From the NCBI GenBank assembly GCA_949987565.1, contig OX465110.1, positions 20,107,773 through 20,171,772 on the forward strand: 64,000 nucleotides of DNA. Reading direction: 5' to 3'. A program made the position numbers and the translations under genes. Numbering within the stretch: the stretch's first letter is position 1; each line of letters begins with the position of its first letter. The notes below the pieces were generated by a model, which was given only the letters and a program-made list of their open reading frames with translations, was not told where the DNA came from and did not search any database. Below are positions 60,701-64,000 of this stretch, piece after piece. The DNA comes from Luidia sarsii (lineage: Eukaryota; Echinodermata; Asteroidea; Paxillosida; Luidiidae).

Positions 60701-62383
60701 GAGGAGGAGGGGGAGGAGAAGGAGGAGGGAGCAGGGGAGGAGAAGGGGGGAGGAGGAGCAGGAGGAGGAGGGGAGGAGGAGGAGAAGGAAGAGGAGGGGG
60801 AGTGGGAGGAGGAGAAGGAGGAGAAGGAGGAGGGGGCAGGGGGAGGAGGGGGGCAGGGGGGGGGAGGAGAAGGAGGAGGAAGAGAAGGAGGAAGAGAAGG
60901 AGGAGGAGAAGGAGGAGGAGGAGGGGGCAGGGGGAGGAGGAGAAGGAGGAGGGGGGAGGGGAGGAGGAGGAGGGGGAGGAGGAGAAGGAGGGGGAGGAGG
61001 GGGAGGAGGAGGAGGAGGAGGAGGAGGAGGAGGAGGAGGAGGAGGAGGAGGAGGAGGAGGAGGAGGGGGAGGAGGAGAAGGAGGAGGAGAAGGGGGAAGA
61101 GGAGGGGAGGAGGGGGATGGGTGCAGGGGGAGGAAGTGCAGGAGAAAAAGGACAAGGAGGAAGAGGATGATGAGGACGAGAACAAGAAGAGGAGTAGGAC
61201 AAACACAAGGAGGAAGAGGAGGATAGGAGGAGGAGGATGAGGGGGTTGAGTCTTCTGAGGCGCCCTCCGTACCTCGCAGCAGAACTCCACGACAGCCTTC
61301 AGGTGGGGCACGATGATGGAGACCTCGCACTCCACTAGTTCATCAAAGAGCTCCATGGCCTGACAGCCCTGGTCCTCATCGCTGCCCAGTAGCAACCGAG
61401 TCACCACCAGGACTTGTGGTATCAAGGGACGGAACAGGGACTGCCCGTCGTTCACCAAAGAGTAAAAAAAACAACCCGGAATGCATGACTCAGAAACACA
61501 AAACAGCCTCCGTCAAATGCTCCCAGGAGTCACTTGAAATCATACTTTGTTGGATTAATTTAGACAACACAACATTGGTGAGATCGAAAAACAGAAATGT
61601 TCACAGATTTACATGAAACTTATACAGTTTGAAGATGGTTATAGTAGAAACCTCGCAAGAAATATTTCTGCCTAAATTGTTGTATTTTTGGAGAAAACAG
61701 TCAAAGAAATCGTTTACGTCTCACTGAGATCTAAACTATTTTTCAGAACAGTACAGAGTTGAATGCTGCATTTTCGCGAATCGAATGAAGCGAATTTTCA
61801 CAATTTTCTCGAGACTCGGTTGGCGGATGGAGCTGAAATTTTCACAGGTGTGCTATTTCATGCATATGGATCAGACAACGTATGGATGCTATTCTTTGAC
61901 CTCGAACAATGTTGTGTAGGGGCTTTAACCTTCCACAGCAACATTGGAAACCACTTTAACCAGTTAAATTTCTTGACTCCAAAAAGTCCCAAAGTGAACA
62001 GTGCTCAGTAAGATTTCACCCATTTAAAATCTAACCATTCTCTCAGTTAAATTGCCCTTTTTTTGTTTTTGTTAATATCCAGTGTGAACAAGGCTTAGGC
62101 CAGGTTTTTGGAAAGAGAGGCCCAGATTTTATTTGCCATGCCAGGTCTGAATTTTGGCAGGGTAACGGGCAAACGTAAATGGTCCCCCTCCCCTTGCACT
62201 CACGACATCATCGGTGCCCAGGTGCTGCACCAGTGACGTCATTGCCTTGATGGCATAGAAGGGCACCAGCTGGCTCTCTCGCTGCTGCAGCATGCCGTTG
62301 CACAGGTTACAGACGGACCGCACATGTGGCCGCAGGTGCTCACCAGCACTGGAACTGATGCTGCTTAGGACGAGGGCAGCAAT
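33600..62383 (-). CDS. IPO4: Importin-4 (karyopherin-beta), 5'-partial, 19 exons in window
   Basis: Nuclear import receptor made of HEAT repeats; in human cells importin-4 carries histone H3-H4/ASF1 and ribosomal proteins through nuclear pores under RanGTP control (established). Exons, in transcript order on the minus strand: 62204-62383, 61273-61440, 59761-59844, 58515-58664, 56410-56573, 55029-55276, 54209-54316, 43003-43128, 42540-42663, 41930-42041, 40870-40997, 39325-39402, 38286-38446, 37698-37891, 36549-36728, 36108-36316, 35242-35374, 34465-34639, 33600-33751. All phases agree: 2874 nt, 957 codons plus TGA. It parallels human IPO4 along its length (e.g. [64 protein letters not shown]); I compared from memory. 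Three acidic loops occur (exons w4, w11, w15). The first 130-150 residues should lie beyond 62383. Confidence 0.9.
33845..34170. repeat. 29-bp tandem (4 copies) leading into family B-like sequence
   Basis: GGAAGGTTTACATGGTGGAA repeats with period 29 to 33970, followed by AGAGCCACACTG and TGGTGTCACTGCAAACC, the inner and outer parts of family B. Confidence 0.65.
34465..34639 (-). CDS. IPO4: IPO4 exon w18
   Basis: Residues 850-907: [49 protein letters not shown] matches human PLKEDLEEW. Acceptor GTACTGCAG, donor GTGAGT (phase 1). Confidence 0.92.
34640..35220. repeat. GGGTACCAGTGAGAG repeat in IPO4 intron w17-w18
   Basis: About 14 copies of GGTACCAGTGAGAG(G) with spacers such as TACTGTATGTATTACCATAT. 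The same motif is in exon w17 (35250-35267, plus strand GGGGTACCAGTGAGTGG). Confidence 0.8.
35242..35374 (-). CDS. IPO4: IPO4 exon w17
   Basis: Residues 805-849: [40 protein letters not shown]. The acceptor GTCAAGCAG (exon starts at 35374) keeps the frame; a later CTGCAG inside the exon does not. Donor GTAAGT. Its 3' part contains CTCACTGGTACCC, repeated many times in the next intron. Confidence 0.9.
36108..36316 (-). CDS. IPO4: IPO4 exon w16
   Basis: Residues 736-804: [56 protein letters not shown]. Acceptor TCTGATGCAG, donor GTATCC. Confidence 0.94.
36549..36728 (-). CDS. IPO4: IPO4 exon w15 with Asp/Glu loop
   Basis: Residues 676-735: [56 protein letters not shown]. Acceptor CTTCCTCCAG, donor GTAAGG, phase 0-0. 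The intron before it is a 700-bp pyrimidine array on the coding strand leading into the acceptor. Confidence 0.94.
36745..37470. repeat. Purine minisatellite (GAGGGAGAGGCAGATGCAG)
   Basis: In intron w14-w15. On the IPO4 coding strand it is a 700-bp run of CCTCTGCCTCTTCCTC-like pyrimidines ending just before the acceptor CTTCCTCCAG of w15. Confidence 0.93.
37698..37891 (-). CDS. IPO4: IPO4 exon w14
   Basis: Residues 611-675: [48 protein letters not shown]. Acceptor TATTGCCAG. Donor GTTGAG is non-consensus but is the one that joins ILQRK to TACQD exactly as in human IPO4. Confidence 0.9.
38286..38446 (-). CDS. IPO4: IPO4 exon w13
   Basis: Residues 557-610: [20 protein letters not shown], then [20 protein letters not shown]. 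Acceptor TTGTGTGCAG, donor GTACCT. Confidence 0.92.
38685..39095. mobile_element. Dispersed repeat related to 19200-19450
   Basis: Shared blocks: GACTTCTCGCACAGCCCTT-like, TTTTTGGTTTATATTGCC and TCACGGAGCCCGTCA. The copy here contains a hammerhead-like motif at 38759 and a family B end at about 38800-38870. Confidence 0.5.
38757..38798 (+). ncRNA. Hammerhead ribozyme-like core
   Basis: CTGATGA at 38759-38765, stem II GGCCAG/CTGGTC with loop AGCATA, then GAAAC at 38785-38789 and GTC. All invariant core bases of the hammerhead are present, with one extra base between CTGATGA and stem II. Stem I pairing is weak (CTC/GAG). Confidence 0.55.
39325..39402 (-). CDS. IPO4: IPO4 exon w12
   Basis: Residues 531-556: [20 protein letters not shown] then IATNTG, close to human YSVENAFFDEKEDTCAALGE. 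Acceptor GGGCGGCAG, donor GTGAGT, phase 2-2. Confidence 0.93.
39564..39622 (+). ncRNA. Degenerate hammerhead-like motif
   Basis: GCCTTTGAGAAAGGTCCTGC then TAGAATCGAAACGTCAGGCC and CACTAAAT; adjoins the 44-bp array. Confidence 0.4.
39648..40869 (-). repeat. 44-bp minisatellite seeded from IPO4 exon w11 donor, about 28 copies
   Basis: On the minus strand each unit reads GGAGGAGATACAAGGGTCAG followed by AGGCAAACACACTCAGATTG and TCTT. The first 15 nt are the 3' end of exon w11 and the rest is its donor and intron start. Units are almost identical; one (about 40025) lacks a base. All three minus-strand frames are open across the array. Confidence 0.95.
40870..40997 (-). CDS. IPO4: IPO4 exon w11, acidic loop, source of a 44-bp minisatellite
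   Basis: Residues 489-530: [20 protein letters not shown], then [18 protein letters not shown], aligning with the acidic segment before GYSVENAF in human IPO4. Acceptor TTCGTTTAG. The donor that keeps frame is the weak GTCAGA at 40869. The same donor context recurs in every 44-bp unit downstream, so a later donor could be used instead. Confidence 0.85.
41218..41945 (-). repeat. 29-bp minisatellite seeded from IPO4 exon w10 donor, about 24 copies
   Basis: Minus-strand unit CAGAAGGATAGTGGTAGGTG plus GATGGTATG. The exon end reads CAGAAGGCATAGTG with donor GTAGGT. The three exon-proximal units keep the exon's C (GGCATAG) while distal ones read GGATAG or GGGTAG. Confidence 0.95.
41930..42041 (-). 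CDS. IPO4: IPO4 exon w10, source of a 29-bp minisatellite
   Basis: Residues 451-488: [20 protein letters not shown], then [13 protein letters not shown]. Acceptor TTTTGAAG, donor GTAGGT. Its 3' end (CAGAAGGCATAGTG) plus donor is repeated through the next intron. Confidence 0.93.
42277..42400 (+). mobile_element. SINE family 1, decayed copy
   Basis: GGGTTGGAATCCCACCCAAG (B box region) and ATCGGGCAAAGCACTGAGCA are recognisable; the A box side is gone. Confidence 0.5.
42540..42663 (-). CDS. IPO4: IPO4 exon w9
   Basis: Residues 410-450: [20 protein letters not shown], then [14 protein letters not shown]. Acceptor TCTGGCCAG, donor GTGAGT. Confidence 0.94.
42700..42965 (+). ncRNA. Tandem cluster of four degenerate hammerhead-like units
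   Basis: Four units of about 65-75 bp, each with GGAGGCTTTCTGTCTC(T)GA, GAAAGGTC, a short loop, and GGAT(T/C)(G/A)AAAC(A)TC. Located between IPO4 exons w8 and w9. Confidence 0.4.
43003..43128 (-). CDS. IPO4: IPO4 exon w8
   Basis: Residues 368-409: [20 protein letters not shown], then [20 protein letters not shown]. Acceptor TTCACTCCAG, donor GTGAGT, phase 1-1. It joins w7 across an intron of 11.1 kb. Confidence 0.93.
43305..43350 (-). mobile_element. SINE family 2 fragment at array edge
   Basis: Minus strand reads CGGGTTCATTTTTCAGTCCA then GTCAAAGTTTTCTTTGCC, the 3' side of the family 2 head. Confidence 0.5.
43353..54208 (-). repeat. 55-bp satellite seeded from IPO4 exon w7 donor, about 197 copies
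   Basis: 10.9 kb. Minus-strand unit: GAACCAGCCATTAGTGATAT, GGGTATGTACTGATG, TCTACCACCAAATACTAAAT. About 25 nt resemble the end of exon w7 (GAACTAGCCATTAGCGCAAT) and the rest its donor GTATGTAC and intron start. Variants differ at a few fixed sites (GTAGACA/GCAGACA, CAGTACA/CAGTCCA/GCTGTACA). It fills nearly the whole w7-w8 intron and has no coding frames of note. Confidence 0.97.
54209..54316 (-). CDS. IPO4: IPO4 exon w7, source of the 55-bp satellite
   Basis: Residues 332-367: [20 protein letters not shown], then IKELAISAI. Acceptor GTCTGCAG, donor GTATGT. The last ~25 nt of this exon and its donor are the evident parent of the array at 43353-54208, which forms nearly the whole following intron. 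Confidence 0.9.
54480..55015. repeat. TC-rich low-complexity tract
   Basis: CTCTCTCTGCCCCTC and TCTCCCTCTTTCTC repeated irregularly; intron w6-w7 of IPO4. Confidence 0.9.
55029..55276 (-). CDS. IPO4: IPO4 exon w6
   Basis: Residues 249-331: [50 protein letters not shown]. The [16 protein letters not shown] block is diagnostic of the importin-4/5 group. Acceptor CAACCAG after a CA-rich tract, donor GTGAGA. Confidence 0.94.
55370..56250. repeat. GATG/GATA tetranucleotide array
   Basis: Interspersed GATGGATAGATAGATGGATG with decayed right half; intron w5-w6. Long Ser/Ile/His/Pro frames on the minus strand are artefacts. A short (TG)n lies at 55287-55312. Confidence 0.95.
56410..56573 (-). CDS. 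IPO4: IPO4 exon w5
   Basis: Residues 195-248: [20 protein letters not shown] ... [20 protein letters not shown]. Acceptor CCATCCAG, donor GTAAAC, ends phase 2. Confidence 0.93.
56648..56858. repeat. Direct repeat of about 65 bp
   Basis: 56648-56722 and 56790-56858 share TTTCTCTGGTTTTATA-type starts, CACGTTTCCATGTCAATAA and GACAACA. The second copy runs into the retroelement remnant. Confidence 0.7.
56860..57175 (+). mobile_element. Penelope-like retroelement 3' remnant with hammerhead motif
   Basis: An open stretch reads [19 protein letters not shown] and then a low-complexity tail to a stop at 57115-57117. The E-x-I-x-I-R....NRD-x-G pattern resembles the C-terminal end of GIY-YIG endonuclease ORFs of Penelope-like elements. 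A hammerhead core follows at once (57114-57147), and such ribozymes are known in these elements. The reverse transcriptase part is absent. Assignment is inference. Confidence 0.5.
57112..57150 (+). ncRNA. Hammerhead ribozyme-like core
   Basis: CTGATGA at 57114-57120, stem II GGTT/AACC with loop AGCAGTTAGC, GAAAC at 57140-57144 and GTC at 57145-57147. One extra A separates the core from stem II. ACGT at the stem III position is self-complementary, as in dimeric retroelement hammerheads. Confidence 0.6.
57265..58490. repeat. 20-bp G-rich minisatellite GGGGGTTGGGGATTTTGGTT, about 61 copies
   Basis: Very uniform, with GGTT/GGGT/GATT variants in the last bases. The plus strand is G4-prone. Pro/Asn/Lys frames of over 500 codons on the minus strand are artefacts. 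Intron w4-w5. Confidence 0.97.
58515..58664 (-). CDS. IPO4: IPO4 exon w4 with acidic loop
   Basis: Residues 145-194: [19 protein letters not shown], then [20 protein letters not shown] and SSFAAQ. In human IPO4 this place is also an acidic insertion. Acceptor AAACCACAG, donor GTACGG. The 20-bp G-rich array begins 17 nt inside the following intron. Confidence 0.9.
58685..58892. repeat. 44-bp tandem (AATTGAAGGCCATCTTCGAT), about 4-5 copies
   Basis: Each unit also contains TTGAAAGAGCGGCATTTGGA. Related by AATTGAAGGCCAT to the 22-bp array at 59083. Confidence 0.9.
58893..59078 (+). mobile_element. tRNA-derived SINE, family 1, inserted between two related arrays
   Basis: Head with AAGTGGTTAAGACGTC, CTAGAAA and B box GGTTCGAATCC inside a perfect 5-bp T stem (GCGGG/CCCGC). 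Then AAAGCACCGAGCACTCAGTG and the tail CAAACATCATGTTATATC. About 186 bp; the 5' end of the head is truncated. Confidence 0.65.
59083..59590. repeat. 22-bp minisatellite AATTGAAGGCCATTGTGAAT, about 23 copies
   Basis: Uniform array in intron w3-w4; open frames on the minus strand ([14 protein letters not shown]) are artefacts. Confidence 0.96.
59761..59844 (-). CDS. IPO4: IPO4 exon w3
   Basis: Residues 117-144: [20 protein letters not shown] and LTSLKKK. Acceptor CTGTCACAG, donor GTACGT. Confidence 0.88.
59935..60030. ncRNA. Head-to-head hammerhead-like pair, one arm near-canonical
   Basis: The right arm reads ATGATGAAGGTCCTGCTAGG then ATCGAAACGTT (59983-60013), restoring the TGATGA part of the core lost in other copies. 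The left arm is its inverse (AAAGTTTTGATCCTAGCAGG). Both are bounded by TTAGTGG/CCACTAA. Confidence 0.5.
60120..60362 (+). mobile_element. SINE family 2, truncated by the GGA array
   Basis: Body with TGAAAGCAGGGGTGTGATCC and ATATACGGCAAATAATGG, then head GGGCTGGATAGCTCAGATGG at 60338-60357. The head stops where the GGA repeats begin. Confidence 0.55.
60366..61240. repeat. GGA/GGAGAA purine array
   Basis: Trinucleotide-based, with higher-order repetition (blocks around 60366-60720 recur around 60720-61080). Intron w2-w3 of IPO4. Glu/Gly and Pro/Ser/Leu frames are artefacts. Confidence 0.96.
61273..61440 (-). CDS. IPO4: IPO4 exon w2
   Basis: Residues 61-116: [18 protein letters not shown], then [20 protein letters not shown], a HEAT repeat. 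Acceptor GACGGGCAG after a T-rich tract, donor GTACGG. The intron to w3 is filled by the GGA array. Confidence 0.9.
61563..61928. mobile_element. Palindrome-ended element, family E, copy 2
   Basis: Shares sequence from ACAACATTGGT through TTTGAAGATGGTTATAGTAG to AACAATGTTGTGTAGGGGCT with 7119-7471. In IPO4 intron w1-w2. Confidence 0.75.
62204..62383 (-). CDS. IPO4: IPO4 exon w1
   Basis: Residues 1-60 of the partial protein: [20 protein letters not shown] ... [17 protein letters not shown]. Acceptor CCAATGCAG, donor GTGAGT, phase 0-0. Corresponds to about residue 140-200 of human IPO4. Confidence 0.85.
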
Positions 62384-62404
62384 CTGCATTGGTTATAATA
62401 GAAT

Positions 62405-64000
62405 GCTGATGTGAATATCACCATTACCATCACTAACATCACCACCACCATCACCATCATCACTAACATCACAAGCACCACCACCACCATCATCACTAAC
62501 ATTCCACCACCATCATCATCATCACAAGCATCACCACCACCATCACCATTACCATCACTAACATCACCACCATCATCACCACCACCATCACTAACATCAC
62601 AAGCACCACCACCACCATCATCACTAACATTCCACCACCATCATCATCATCACAAGCATCACCACCACCATCACCACCACCATCACTAACATCACCACCA
62701 TCATCACCACCACCATCACTAACATCACAAGCACCACCACCACCATCATCACTAACATTCCACCACCATCATCACCACCACCATCACTAACATCACAAGC
62801 ACCACCACCACCATCATCACTAACATTCCACCACCATCATCACCACCACCATCACTAACATCACAAGCACCACCACCACCATCATCACTAACATTCCACC
62901 ACCATCATCATCATCACAAGCATCACCACCACCATCACCATTACCATCACTAACATCACCACCACCATCACTAACATCACAAGCATCACCACCACCATCA
63001 TCACTAACATTCCACCATCATCATCATCATCACAAGCATCACCACCACCATCACCATTACCATCACTAACATCACCACCATCATCACCACCACCATCACT
63101 AACATCATAAGCACCACCACCACCATCATCACTAACATTCCACCACCATCATCACCACCACCATCACTAACATCACAAGCACCACCACCACCATCATCAC
63201 TAACATTCCACCACCATCATCATCATCACAAGCATCACCACCACCATCACCATTACCATCACTAACATCACCACCATCATCACCACCACCATCACTAACA
63301 TCACAAGCACCACCACCACCATCATCACTAACATTCCACCACCATCATCACCACCACCATCACTAACATCACAAGCACCACCACCACCATCATCACTAAC
63401 ATTCCACCACCATCATCATCATCACAAGCATCACCACCACCATCACCATTACCATCACTAACATCACCACCATCATCACCACCACCATCACTAACATCAC
63501 AAGCACCACCACCACCATCATCACTAACATTCCACCACCATCATCACCACCACCATCACTAACATCACAAGCACCACCATCACCATCATCACAAGCATCA
63601 CCACCACCATCACCATTACCATCACTAACATCACCACCACCATCACCATCATCAATAACATCACAAGCACCACCACCACCACCATCACTAACATTCCACC
63701 ATCATCATCATCATCACAAGCATCACCACCACCATCACCATTACCATCACTAACATCACCACCACCATCACTAACATCACAAGCACCACCACCACCATCA
63801 CCACCACCATCACCACCACCATCACTAACATCACCACCACCATCACCATCATCACTAACATTCCACCACCATCATCATCATCACAAGCATCACCACCACC
63901 ATCACCATTACCATCACCACCATCATCACCACCACCATCACTAACATCACCACCACCACCACCATCATCACTAACATTCCACCACCATCATCATCATCAC
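62405..64000. repeat. CAC/CAT minisatellite with higher-order units, continues past the window
   Basis: Built from CACCACCATCA, CACTAACATCACAAGCACC and CTAACATTCCACCACCATCA in a recurring order. Lies upstream of IPO4 exon w1, so the next 5' exon is beyond 64000. Unclosed at the right edge. Confidence 0.95.

Noticed and set aside
60116..61330. Pro/Ser/Leu frames of 290-400 codons
   Set aside because: GGA/TCC trinucleotide array; only the stretch 61273-61440 is a real exon.
61763..62011. 82-codon plus-strand frame
   Set aside because: Overlaps the family E element, whose other copy at 7119 does not keep the frame.

Overview
The window is a piece of animal nuclear genome. Genes are split by GT-AG introns, exons are GC-rich, and the introns are packed with microsatellites, minisatellites, tRNA-derived SINEs and palindromic MITE-like elements. 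An invertebrate deuterostome fits best (echinoderm is my guess, cephalochordate or hemichordate possible). That is inference from repeat style and from a C-type lectin/PAN gene, not a proven identification.

Three protein genes can be supported. (1) Plus strand, about 985-23578: the 3' part of a formin. I placed 13 exons by splice sites, and the joined frame stays open for 862 codons. The protein has a proline-rich FH1-like region, a full FH2 actin-assembly domain and a C-terminal PH domain, which matches the pleckstrin-homology-domain-containing formin subtype. Its 5' end lies outside the window. (2) Minus strand, 4033-4758: an intronless secreted C-type lectin with a PAN/apple-like tail, nested antisense in formin intron 1. 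(3) Minus strand, 33600-62383: importin-4 (karyopherin-beta HEAT-repeat nuclear import receptor). Its last 19 exons join to 957 codons plus stop; roughly the first 130-150 residues lie beyond the right edge. The formin and importin-4 genes are convergent, with about 10 kb of repeat-bearing sequence between their stop codons.

More of the window is repeat than gene. Formin introns hold several MITE-like families (two with nested insertions, one a 183-bp palindrome with 9-bp target duplications), two tRNA-like SINE families, a pure (CCTCT)83 tract 19 nt before an acceptor, and decayed copies of the exon 6 acceptor junction. Importin-4 introns hold very large arrays, including about 10.9 kb of a 55-bp unit.

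The most unusual observation concerns importin-4. In at least three introns, probably four, the tandem unit is a copy of the upstream exon's own 3' end plus its 5' splice site and the first intron bases. The gene therefore carries on the order of 250 copies of its own donor junctions. A second theme is a dispersed motif that looks like intact and decayed hammerhead-ribozyme cores. One copy directly follows an ORF remnant resembling the C-terminus of a Penelope-like retroelement.
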